The notes under the pieces are model-generated. The model saw only the letters and a program-made list of their open reading frames with translations. It was not told where the DNA came from and ran no database searches. Source: Timema cristinae (Eukaryota > Arthropoda > Insecta > Phasmatodea > Timematidae). From it: a stretch of DNA of 64,000 bases. The first letter of the stretch is position 1; each line of letters starts with the position of its first letter. The DNA lies in assembly GCA_039000515.1 (NCBI GenBank), contig JBCFYV010000935.1, positions 63,343,604 through 63,407,603 on the forward strand, in the 5' to 3' direction. Position numbers and translations under genes: made by a program. Shown in pieces: positions 1-11,900 of the stretch.

Positions 1-1825
1 TTTGCAATATAAGAATTTCACAAATATTTATTGTAGAAAATAAATTCATTTTACTAGTTTTATCATACTTGTTTTTTTTCCCCTCCAGGATTATCTTCAA
101 TAAGAAGTGTGATTTTCTGCCACGTTGAACCCACTCTTAAATGTCTTTTTTTTATGTTTTAAACATATGATTCTTAGCATTACTATTTAAATTTTTCAAA
201 AGAAATTGAAGCAAAGTGTGGTCAAAGTTTGATAGTTGTGAATAAAGCAAAGTAAAAAAACTAAGCAAAAGTATAAATGACAGTGGATAAAAACATTTAC
301 ACCCCATTTCCACAGCCACTTTTAACCGCGCTGTTCCAATGTTTTCATTGATTGTTTACTTTTTTTAAATTGTGTTTGTATTAAAATAGATTTTGAAGAC
401 AACGGCGTACTTGCATTGCCAAGATAAAAACTCCATGGCATCAACCCTCAATCGAGCTATACCAAGAGAGCAGCCAAAGTTGTTAGTGATGATGGTGCCA
501 ACATTTGCGGGTAGACGGAGCGAAGGTCTAAAACCCCTTTGGCTGTTGATCTCTATTTTCCAGAGTGGAGCTGCTACTTATTTAAGTAACTCCTTATTGG
601 TCCTCGCGAGGCTGAGCTTCACAGAAAAATTCAAGGAGAACCAAGGATTGAATCCGGGATCTTTAGATCTGTAGCCAGGAAATGTTACCAATTATCTATA
701 GAGGCAGTCTCATAGACAAGATAATATTTATAAAGATAGTATCACCTATATTGTGTTCCCAAAACATTAAAAACAGGACAGTTTTAGTGAACCATGCCTC
801 TGTCAAATAATAATCTCTACAATAAACAACCCCACATCAAATCTATCAAATATTGTGACATATTCTATTAAGAGCAGTGAGTGTCTCATCTGACCTTGAA
901 AACACAACTATTGAAAACGTGTAAAGAGGACAGGCAAGTATGTTTGTGGAAACACAAAAATTTTAAATTAGGGTTGTGCGAGTACTTAATAACTCATGTT
1001 CGAGTCGAGTTTTAGTAGTCGTCCAAGCTCAAAACTCGATTTATTTCATTAGTTTAATTAATTTGATTAAATTTTAATACATTCTCTCATATAAGTCCTT
1101 CAACATTACCTTGTGTCTGATTAAAAAAACCATAAATATGTAAAACATGAATAAGTCTATTTAAAAATCCAAGCTTATAAATTTAACTTTTTTCACCAAA
1201 TATTTTCATTTTTGAAAATGTGTGTTTGGGCTTATGGTATATGCATGGATGTATTAAAAACATTCAACATGAAATATTTCTGATACAAATATTGCTCTAT
1301 ATTATTCAAACTCGAATAAAACTTTAATGTTACCATCAAAATTAGATTCAAACTCGACTCGTAATAAAAAAATGCAAACAAACGCTATTAAAAAAAATTG
1401 CATAGCTAAGCAGTGCTGTTGCTAAAATTGCTAGTGGAAACAGGCCCTAGAAAGAGTGCAGTTCAAAATAAATTATCAACATGACAATTGAAATCGTCAA
1501 ATGAATAGATGTGTGTTGACATTTTGGGCTGAGAATGTGTACTAAAATACTCTCTAACAGTCAGCTAAAGATAAAGGAACTGAACTAGTACTTTTATTTT
1601 TTAACAATGACTTACTAGGACGCTAATCCAATCTGGCTTCAGGTGATAAGACTAACATTTGTGTTTACCATGATTCACAACGTTCGCTGAAAGATTTGCC
1701 TGAGCGGAGTAACAATTTGCACGCTCTTAGATTAAGTACTGACCAATGATTTTCAACATATATTTTAGGTTAATATATGTTTGGGGTGTGTGAAGTCAAC
1801 TTTTTCATCAATTTGAAGCAAAGTC

Positions 1826-1853
1826 GAATTTAATAATATGAAATATTCCTGAA

Positions 1854-1884
<31 letters not shown>

Positions 1885-1928
1885 CACACACACACACAAC
1901 TCTTCAGGAATTTCATATTATTAAATTC
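1826..1928. repeat. Palindromic hairpin with (TG)n(TA)n(CA)n centre
   Basis: Arms of about 28 bp (GAATTTAATAATATGAAAT..TTCCTGAAG and its complement) enclose a TG run, a TA run and a CA run that are themselves complementary. The whole 103 bp can fold into one near-perfect hairpin. A (TA)n microsatellite follows at 1929-1971. Confidence 0.8.
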
Positions 1929-1938
1929 TATATATATA

Positions 1939-1970
<32 letters not shown>

Positions 1971-1984
1971 GAGATTAATGGAAT

Positions 1985-2215
1985 GAGGAGTGATATCAGT
2001 ATTGAAGAAGATAGAGGCTGCCAGTTGAGATGGATAGGACATATTGAGAGGATGGAAGGGAGAGATTAAGAGAAGAGGCGGAGGATATCCTCAAGAAGAA
2101 GGGACGCCAAACATTCGTCAGTTGAGAAAGGCGGGAGCGATGACTGACAGACTGAACTGGAAGAGGATTCAGGTCACACTGACAGGTGCAAACCTAACTG
2201 GGAGATGTGAAGTAG
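1985..2215 (+). mobile_element. Non-LTR retrotransposon C-terminal fragment
   Basis: It encodes QLRWIGHIERMEGRD followed by an Arg/Lys-rich tail, then TDRLNWKRIQVTLTG-like text. The RWxGHxxRM motif is typical of the end of LINE ORF2 proteins. It is truncated and broken by stops. Confidence 0.6.
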
Positions 2216-2626
2216 TTTAATGCTGCATAAAATTATTATGTTTCAAACATAATATATTTTGTCTTAAATGATAAAATATTTTAGTTACTCTCACAAAATT
2301 TAACCTTATTATTTTAATTTTTTTATGCAAACATCAATCAACAGCAGGAAAGATTTTTTTTTAGACAAGCCTCGTAATTGTTGGGTCCTCAATTTTACTC
2401 TCGAATCCAAGTCTAAGATAACAAATATTAAAAGGGAAGTACAAATTTTTGAATCTTAGCAAACCCCTAGGTTTTTCATTGTTACTCATTTCCAATCACT
2501 TCAAAACAAATGACGCATCTGCATGTGTCAAGAGTCGAAGGCTTGACGTACCAACTCCACAATCTGATTTTTTTTTTACCTTGTTCTTGTTTTTCTGCGA
2601 ACGAGTGAATCCACAATAATTTTAAA

Positions 2627-2632
2627 TTTATT
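2627..2632 (-). terminator. Candidate polyadenylation signal for gene 1
   Basis: AATAAA on the minus strand (TTTATT on the plus strand), about 105 bp downstream of the TAA at 2738. This is the first canonical hexamer I found after the stop. Such hexamers are common in AT-rich DNA, so this is weak support. Confidence 0.3.
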
Positions 2633-2737
2633 GTCTCTGTAGTTAAATATTTAAACCAGTCAAGTTAAAAAAAAATATTATGATCTTTTTACTTTTACAT
2701 TACTGAAAATTACATATTTAGGACTCCATTATTTATC

Positions 2738-2988
2738 TTAAAAATTAAAAACCACTTTAGTTACAGTTTTGTAACACAGGGCATCCCCAACGTCCCTTTT
2801 CTCCTTGAAATGAAAGCTTCTCATTTGGCTTTGCGGGGGGTGGATTGTTGCACTGTCGGCGGGGGTAGTGGCGGCGCAAACTGCACAGTGGTGGTGGTAG
2901 TATGTGGTGGTGTGATGGTGCTGGTGATACACCGGTGTATACACAGGTACACCCGCGCTAGGAACACCGCTTGTCTCCCCTGTAAGCA
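2738..2988 (-). CDS. Gene 1 terminal exon (His/Thr-rich or Pro-rich C-terminus)
   Basis: The acceptor gatgtttcag/TGCTT fits the phase-1 donor of exon 11. The direct frame reads VLTGETSGVPSAGVPVYTP, then a His/Thr/Tyr-rich stretch, to a TAA at 2738. An alternative, reached by one base shift in the CAC/ACC repeats, reads TVQFAPPLPPPTVQQSTPRK and stops at a TGA at 2821-2823. That text resembles the preceding proline-rich protein better. Given the indels elsewhere in this gene, the shifted ending may be the true one. Confidence 0.6.
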
Positions 2989-5900
2989 CTGAAACATCAA
3001 GGTGGTTTTTATATTTAGTTGATATTTTGTGAATAGTTAATATCAACACTCTTATATACATATCTGAGCTTACGGATTTTAAAGATGTTTAGATAGTGAA
3101 AATGTATCATATTTAAATCTTTGGAGGTTACCATGTTTTGTCTCGACCCAACTAATTATCTAAGCCAAAAAGAAAGAAGAAAGATGGATCAAAGTTGAAG
3201 TTGACAAAATAGTGAAGCGATGACAAAGTTGTCTAATATTTGCACCCTCCCCCCCTGCCTTCCCCCCATTAAAAGGTCCTTGAAGTCGCAGACAAAGCAT
3301 AGTTTGTTTGACTTCCGGTGAACCTAACTATCTAAGGGGAAAGCAATCACCGGTAAAAGAGGCCGGCTGAGGGAACACGTAACCGGGCGCTGAGAAGGCA
3401 GAATACCCTGTGGGGTACGCGGTCGCAGGCGGTGGTGACCCAGGCGGGGGAGGGGGAGGAGAAGTGTCATCCTCCTCTTCATCTTCGTCGTCATCGTCAG
3501 TCTGCATGTTGATCTGACGAATTATTTTCACCTGAAACACCAGTAAATGTACACAACTAACCAAAATAAAACAAACTTTTTTCTTACAAATTCGTTTATA
3601 GTTTTATATAGTCTTTGATAAAATAGCTATGATCGTATATTGTCAAATTAATGCAAGAGGAAATTTAGCCTCAATATGTGGTAAGATGCACTGAATATTC
3701 AGTTAAGTTAATGTAATAGTATATTTAAATACATTTGTAATATGAATGTGTAAAATACTCACTTCAGAGATCAAATACGCCATTCTCCCAATATACTGAA
3801 CTATTTTATAATAAAGGAAATTGATAAAACTAAAGAAAGAGGGAAAATAAACTAATAAGAGTAAATTTGATGAAGAAAGCCCACCTAGGGAAAGAGGAAA
3901 GATGTGGGAAGAATCCAATGCACAAAGGTGACATCTTCTTCCTTTCTTCTGTCTTCTATAGTAGAAGTAGTCACACACACATTTTAAACACAAATATAAT
4001 AATATTTCGGCATTGTTGCCTTTATCAAACACAAAGAAGAAGAGAAGAAGATGTCACCTTTGTGCATTGGATTCTTCCCACATCTTTCCTCTTTCCCTAG
4101 GTGGGCTTTCTTCATCAAATTTATACTTAGTAGTTTATTTTTCCTTTTTCTTTAGTTTTATCAATTTCCTTTATTATAAAATTATCTAGCCATTGGGCCA
4201 CCTCATTTTGAATCAATATACTGAACTAGCAATTACGAGGAGATCGAGGTTCTGATCTTGTTCGGGTGTAATGAGTGTTTATTTCCTAAACGTTACTCAT
4301 TTTCTCTCCACACAAATATGGTTACACCTACTCAAAAATTGAAACTTCCTCGTCCCTCGTAAATGTTTGCGTGCATAGTAAACTGAGACTACTTTCTACT
4401 GTTTTTGTTTTAGCTTTCAAGTAAATGTAATGGAGTGTTCTTTAAGTAGGTCCCAAGAGCTTATAGCCCCTGATTGTTAAGTGCCACCCCTCAAAAAACC
4501 AAAATTTAACTAGCAAAAATGAAACTTTGGTCAGAAGGGAATTGGGTGGTGCTTCAAGAGAAAGCAGCTCACCTCTTTGTCCACTGGCAGCAATGTAAAC
4601 TCTGAACTCTACATTCATATTTTTATTGTAAGAGCCATATTGTGTTCGGTCCCTTCTATCCTTTATCTTCTTCCAAATATAACAAAACTCAAAAAGAGAA
4701 AGGAGGTTTTTCTGGTTTTTCTTAGAGAGAAAAGATGTAAGAAGAAAGAGTTATTTTGTCACCTTTATCTTCTTTTTCTTCTTCTTCTTTTTGAACCTCT
4801 TCTCCTTGGGCAGCTTGCGGGGAGGAGGAGGCGGGGAGGGAAGATCCTCTCCTGCGGAGGGGGATGTACCTTCCCCTGGCCGCACTCCATCGGCAAACTT
4901 GACAGTTTCTTCTCCGAGCCGCCGACAGTCATCAACAGCGTCTTGTCCCTAGCACAGCAAGAGTTGCTAGATGAGCGAGTGACACAGATATTGTTAGATT
5001 TTAGTAGGGGTTTGTCAGGTACAACTTTTTCACTTCAAAGCAAATATATAAAATATTCTTGAAGAAGAATCAAGGTGACCTGGTGGTCTAGGGGTAAGGT
5101 GTCAGACTTCTGTACTGGCGGCCGGGTTCAATCCTCGGTCCCGGCACAGATTTATCTGATTACCAAACCCTTCCTTCACCTCTGACAAGACATCTTGTGA
5201 ATGTGGGGAATGCCAGGCCTTCACCGTGGTTCGGATTCCACGTTAAACTGTAGGTCCTTCATTTCATCTCACAATATCTTGTGAATGTGGGGAATGCCAG
5301 GCCTCCACCGTGGTTCGGATTCCACGTTAAACTGTAGGTCCTTCATTTCATCTCACAATCACCCTACCATTACACATTAGCGTAAGTGCGTATAACCCGA
5401 ACGGGTAGTAAGACGTGGTGCTAATAATAATAATAATAATAATAAGAAGAAGAATCAAAGCTTTAATATTTTTATTGGAAAGCCAAAGCTAATTTTTTTT
5501 AAACCAAGTCAAAGTTTAGTACCCTCACACAGTTCTATTAAATATATATATTTTAGAGAAGTATAATAAAAGAATTAATACCATAACAACCGAGTTCAAA
5601 CCCTAATATTTAGATCTACGACTGCTTCCAGCCTGTGTTCCGGGTCAGTTTTTTTTATCCAAGCCATATATTTTTCACTACCGGCTTGTTACACCTGTTG
5701 TAGCTTCATATGACTATGACAGACACAACATCCAGTCCCTTGCCGGTAATTCATCACTGTGAAAGGGTCAAACAAAATTTCACCAATGATAACTTTTTTT
5801 GGCCATGCCAGAAATCGAACCCGGGTCCCTTAGCTCAGTAAAGTAACATGCTACTGACTGAGCTAAGGGCTAAGGTGTCTGATTCAAACCCTACTCTGTT

Positions 5901-8900
5901 ATACTTAGATGTATAAATTGCCTACATAACTAACATAATACCAAGCTAGATTACAAAAAAAAAAGTTTAACTTTTAGATTTGAAATTAAATTTTTAAGGC
6001 GATATTTAATTGATTAACAATTTAAGATTCAGAAAGTCGAAAACTTTGCATATCTTTACATCTTTACAACAATTGAGTACCTAGACTAGTTTTTTAATTT
6101 ACTGATTACTTTTCTGTTTTGTGTTTTTCTAATCGTCTTTCTTGTACCTTCTTCCAAATAAAACTTATTATCATCATCAACTGTTTCCAGACTGTGGCCG
6201 GAACAATTTAGTAAAATGCCTCCATCTTCCTCTATCCTTCCACCATTCATTCTCCTTTAATCGTTTCCATTCTACTCTCACTTGCACACTTTCTGTTATA
6301 TGAGCCTCCCATATCTTTCTTGGTCTCACTTATATTCTTTTTCCTACATTCTTCATCTCCATTATCCTCTTAGGTATTTTCCTATTTCATGCCCATACCA
6401 TCTCACCCTTGTTTCCTCTACTATCGCATAATGTGATGAGGATGTTGGAGTACATGAGATAGTAGAGGAAGCAAGGATGAGATGGTATGGACATGTAATG
6501 AGGATGTTGGAGTACATGAGATAGTAGAGGAAGCAAGGGTGAGATGGTATGGTCATGTAATGAGGATGTTGGAGTACATGAGATAGTAGAGGAAGCAGGA
6601 CTGAGATGGTATGGGCATGTAATGAGGATGTTGGAGTACATGAGTTAGTAGAGGAAGCAAGGGTGAGATGGTATGGACATGTAATGAGGATGTTGGAGTA
6701 CATGAGATAGTAGAGGAAGCAAGATTGAGATGGTATGGTCATGTAATGAGGATGTTGGAGTACATGAGATAGTAGAGGAAGCAGGACTGAGATGGTATGG
6801 GCATGTAATGAGGATGTTGGAGTACATGAGTTAGTAGAGGAAGCAAGGGTGAGATGGTATGGGCATGTAATGAGGATGTTGGAGTACATGAGATAGTAGA
6901 GGAAGCAAGATTGAGATGGTATGGTCATGTAATGAGGATGTTGGAGTACATGAGATAGTAGAGGAAGCAGGACTGAGATGGTATGGGCATGTAATGAGGA
7001 TGTTGGAGTACATGAGTTAGTAGAGGAAGCAAGGGTGAGATGGTATGGGCATGTAATGAGGATAGAAAAGGAAAGTATCCCAAGCAGAATAATGGAGCTG
7101 AAGTTTGGAATGAAAAGAACGCAAGCGAGACCAAGAAAGAAATGGGAGGAGCAGATAAAAGAAAGTGTGAAAGTGAGAGAGGAATGGAAGCAAATATAAA
7201 AGGAAGAATGGTGGACGGATGACTATAGTCTGAAAACCGTTGAAGATTTTACCAAAATGTAAATAAAATAAACTAAGCAAGTAACTCAAACCAACATTTA
7301 ATAAAGCATACAAAACAAGTGTATAAACTCAATTTGTAAATATAGCCAGGCCACCTCTAACTAGATCTACTTTATTTAATATATTCTGTGACATTCTCTC
7401 TCAACATTTATAAAGGTTGTATCTTGTATGTAATGTAAAACATTCCTTCCACAACACCGTTACTTTATGTAAGCTTGCATGCATTATATTACACTCAAAC
7501 AAACATAGGCAAGACCACACTGGTTTACTACACCATATACCAGAGCTATTCAACTGGGAAGAAGAAAATGAAATTTCTGTCATGGCTACAATGTACATTT
7601 AACAATTTAAGTAATTTATATCAATTTAGGTAAAAATGTTCAAATTAGTAATAAAAAAACTCTCCATATTAGAAAAAAAAATTAGTAATCCGAAAACTTA
7701 TTTCAGGTGTCTGCTTATTGAGCTAAGGGTCCCAGGTTTGATTACTGGCATGGCCGATAAGTTATCATTGATGAAAATATGGGTTTACCCTTTCACAGCG
7801 ATAAATTGAAGGCCGGCGACTGGATGTTGTGCCTGTCCTAGTTTTGAATTAGATTATAAGGCATATGAAGCTACGACAAACCTAGCCAGTCAATAGTGGG
7901 AAAATATATGGCTTGAATAATAGAACTGACCCAGGCTACAGGTTGGAAACAGTTATGGATGTAAAAAAAAAAACATTAAAATTAGTAGCTATTAAAATGT
8001 ACATTTTTTCAGATCAATTTATTTTAAGTCTAGATTATGTTGGTGTGATCATAAATAATGGCACGTCTTGGCTACACCAATATGTGGCTCAGTTTGCGGA
8101 AAGATTAGCCAATACCATTGTACTGTTGGCCAAAGGCCACCCAAATGTACTAATCGTACATGCTTTCCATGGAGGCTCTTCCCATGTCCCGATAAGATGA
8201 GTTGTGGCGATAATGAATGTGAGGAGCCAATGAAGATCTTAACCTAAATTAAGAGTTAATTAACCAAACCCAGGCTGGATTATTCCCCTTTCAAGAAAAG
8301 TCAAATAGTCCCTTTATATAACGGTTGTTTGACTATGTTTATAAGCATCAATGGCCGTCGTCGTGGAGATACTTCCACTTCTGTAATCTAATGATTAAAT
8401 TTAGACACTATTTCAAAAACCCTAGTGGATGATTACTACAAACATTATTTATGAAAACTATTGCATGAAAAACACCAATTTTAAAGAATGTGCTTGAAAA
8501 CTTGGAGATATCGACAATTTAATGAGAAAATTTCAAATTTGTGACTAAAATACTTAAAAAATAAAGACGTTATTTTACCATTTGAAGAGAACTTGAATTG
8601 TATATATAAAATATTTTCAAAGTAGAATCGGAGTTTGAATATTTTCTTTTAGTTGTTTTATGTTTGAATAATATTATATTATGGCTATTTATATTACTTT
8701 ATGGACTAAAATTACCTGGAAAATGTTTTATTGCACAATTGTTTGTGATATTCTGTGTTAATCTGACTAACAACATGAATTTAGATTTCTTCAGATTTTT
8801 TCCATATAAATATTAATTTGTAATGTACAAAACAGCTCAGAATGGCAGTAATTGAACATAAATGATTATTTTGGCTGGCAATATTTTTACTGGCAAAGCT

Positions 8901-11900
8901 TCAAAGCCGGAAATATTTTCAAAGCGAGGTCGTAGCATCGCACACACCTCCATAGTTTTAGAGCTTTAATACTGTTTATTGGTGGCTCTGAACCAATTAT
9001 GGCTGATGAACTTCAACCATCCTCTAGACTAATAATTTAACACTTAATCGTATGAATAAATATTATATTAAATGGATTATAAGACAGAATGTTTTATTTG
9101 TATTTTATATTATTCTATTCAATGTATAGCTCCTCGCATGTTCATATATTTTTTTAAAAGATTCAGATGTGAAGGTAAATTGGAGATTCGAATTTGTAAA
9201 AGAATGGATTGGACCTAAGTCTACTTCTACGATAGTTAATTAAATACTACATGCGTGTTCGAGTTTACTCAAATAATTGGACACTATAATATGATTAGTT
9301 ATTTGTATTTACTTTAGTCAACATCTTCAGTCAAACACCACAAAAAAAAAAAAAAAAAAAAAAAAAACTAAAGAGAATATTTTACTGTCAACATTTTAAG
9401 TCAAACAAAGATGAAATGGAGCAACACATGATGCGACGGGCTAAGGTAAATGGCAGACATGTTGCTTCACACCTATCTCCAACACGCGAGTGTAGCAGTT
9501 CCTGGAGATACCTGAAGCCAGGCGAGACCAGGATCCCTTTGCCCGCCGGAGGAAGCGGTGTCACGTCGACATGGACCTGCGTCCCTTTCTTCTTGAAGTG
9601 TCGAGTAGGGGTGGCGGTATCCAAGGGCTCCTCCTCCTCTTCTTCTTCCTCCTCCTCCTCTGGGACCTCCGCCATCGCCTCCTGAACACACACATTATCC
9701 GAGATAACGAAACATTTGGGGTGCGTGACTGAGAATAATAAATTACCGTCGATTCAACAGTAAAATGAAAGAATTAATTCAATATGGTATGAAGACTAAT
9801 TCAATAAGTATTTCTCTATTTCTAAACTTGTGCATAGCTTTGGAATTTTAAATCTGAATCTAAATGTTGATAGGATTATTCTTCAGTTCAAAATTATGAA
9901 TAAAACTAATTGTTAGGAAAAGAGGGTTTAGATACAAATATGATGCAATTTAATTCAAATCTTAAAGTATAGCTTTTGAATAATTTAACTTTTTAAGGCA
10001 GTCAAAATAAATCCCTTTGACTTGATCATAGATTTTAAATAAAACATATTTCACAGTTTCTATGTATTAATTAAACATGGTTTTAATTACCTTGTTTGTT
10101 TTTTATATTGGACCCAATTTTCAGAATATAATTTGGCTTAATACTAGATTTGATTTTTAAAAATTTTCATTCTAAAATATTTAATTCAGATTCAAAAATG
10201 AGAATTGTGGAGTGACAAAGGTTTACTCTATTCTGAATCAAATAAACTAATAACTAACCACATTTTTGCACATTAAAACCCAATTGTCATTTCTTTTTAG
10301 AATTCATGAATTATTATTATTTCAGGAAACGGTAGCATATGAAACAGTTTTTTAGAAAACCAACCTAAAGAGAAAGCATGAGAGTTGAAAATGGGTCCAA
10401 GGTTGTTTGTTATTCTAAGTTAACTATATAAATTTAATAAAAGTAATATTACATAATTATGTAACTTCCCATGTTAATAGATTTACATTTCATGTAAAGA
10501 TATAACCCTTGCGTCCTTAAAGATATTAGAGGACTTGAGAAAATTTCAGATTCGAGAATCAAATCAATAAAAAAAACTATTTTTAAAGTGAAAATGGTTT
10601 TATAGTATACCGCTTATTGATGGTTCAGAACCAATTATAATTATAGGTTAAACTTAACAACCAGGCCCCAGACCAGTAATTTAACACTTAGCTGAACGAA
10701 TGAATGATATAATGAATGAATTATAAAGAAAGAATGTAACATTTAGTTAATATTTATATTCCCATATAGATAAAAGCTTTGTATTCGACTCGACTCTAAT
10801 TATTACTATATTTTCCCATCACTCACCTCTATAAGCCTCATCTCTTCAAGGTTTATGTCAGTCGAATCATCCAAAATCTCTGCCTCTTGTTGTAGCGCTT
10901 TCTAAACACACACCAAGAACCATCTTAAGGAAGGAGATTGGTAATGAATTTAAAAAAAAAAAGTATGGAAAAAAGATACATTGACTGTTTAAGTACAGTG
11001 ACAAAAGGAATAGATAGACCTGTTGTAAGAAAGAACACATAATAATAATAACAACAATTATGAGTACTTTTTATCATATAAGGAGGAAGGTACAGGAATA
11101 AAAGGGAGCTAAAAAATAGGCCCTATGGCTTTTACAATTAAAAGAACTCGGTTCACACTTTATAAAGCTGCCACTGGACAAAAAGGTAATAAATGGCTGC
11201 TTCTTTTAGCCCTTTCACTACTATAACCGTTTATAAACGTATGGATCTCTAACCTTCTGTTCTGCCAACACCATCTAATGGCATTATTTTGAAACTATTA
11301 CTAGTACAAGTATGTACTACATTTTTCACTGAACTGCTAGATCGATCTTCATCGCCGATCATGTAAATGTTTATTATGTAATGCATTCTCACCGAACTTA
11401 TAGATCGATGTTCATTGCCAATCATGTAAATGTTTATTATGTAATGCATTTTCGATAGTGTTTTCTTTGTGTTGTTTTGTTCAAATTAGCAGTTTAGGAG
11501 TTATTTATTCATCCAGCCAGTTATTTTTATAAATATATTTTCAGTAATTACATAGTTTAGGCTTAAAAGAATGTTTATAATTGCAGAGATGGCTGACAAT
11601 TAAGCACAAAATTACTAAACTCTACAGAATTTCTTAATTCAGCACAGACATATAATATACAGGATATTTTCCTATTAATAGCAGCTAAGAAAATTGAAAG
11701 CTACCACCCAATCCCTTGACTTAGGTTTCATCCTATCAAAACTCATTAGGAGGTAGTGTGGAAGTAATGCAACTTCCTAAAAAAGGAAATCAAAAAACAC
11801 AAAATAGAGGAAAAAGAAATTAGTAATGAATAATAGGAAGCTTAGGTAGGAAGAAGTGTGGGTGTGTGTTGTGTGAGAGAAATAAACGGTTTGGACAAAA

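Larger units (their letters stand above)
1..2620. other. Region downstream of gene 1
   Basis: AT-rich, with no gene recognised. A short open frame at 393-674 (plus strand) ends in ENQGLNPGSLDL, which reads like a fragment of a dispersed repeat rather than a gene. A diverged repeat with Leu/Arg-poor TCGAG-rich ends lies at about 968-1370, and a hairpin and a LINE tail at 1826-2215. Confidence 0.5.
4949..9511 (-). other. Gene 1 intron between exons 9 and 10
   Basis: It is filled by a SINE-1, two SINE-3 copies and array A with its LINE tails. A plus-strand open frame at 7913-8200 (ending AFHGGSSHVPIR) has no splice or domain support. A small missing exon of gene 1 could be here, but I could not identify one. 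Confidence 0.5.

Noticed and set aside
393..674. 93-residue frame ending ENQGLNPGSLDL
   Set aside because: The end resembles text from dispersed repeats, and there is no second exon or conserved motif.
3788..4230. CAATATACTGAACTA on both sides of the fold-back element as a target-site duplication
   Set aside because: The right copy lies about 33 bp outside the arm and within a SINE-2-like sequence, so the match may be coincidental or SINE-derived.
5088..5146. Possible true tRNA genes at the SINE heads (also 13850, 35875, 40395, 55870)
   Set aside because: A and B boxes are present but no closing acceptor stem is evident and each is followed by a SINE body or AT-rich DNA. They are pol III promoters of retroposons, not tRNA genes.
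5400..5450. CRISPR-like or prokaryotic repeat arrays
   Set aside because: All arrays are head-to-tail minisatellites without unique spacers, in a genome with spliced genes.
6362..7313. Series of 60-188-residue frames with LPLLSHVLQHPHYM repeats
   Set aside because: They are open only because the 62-bp array lacks stops in some frames. The biological reading is the opposite strand (RVRWYGHVMRM), and the frame shifts at every unit.
7913..8200. 95-residue frame (VAQFAERLANTIVLLAKGHP)
   Set aside because: No homology I recognise. It starts inside a SINE-3 copy and has no splice support.
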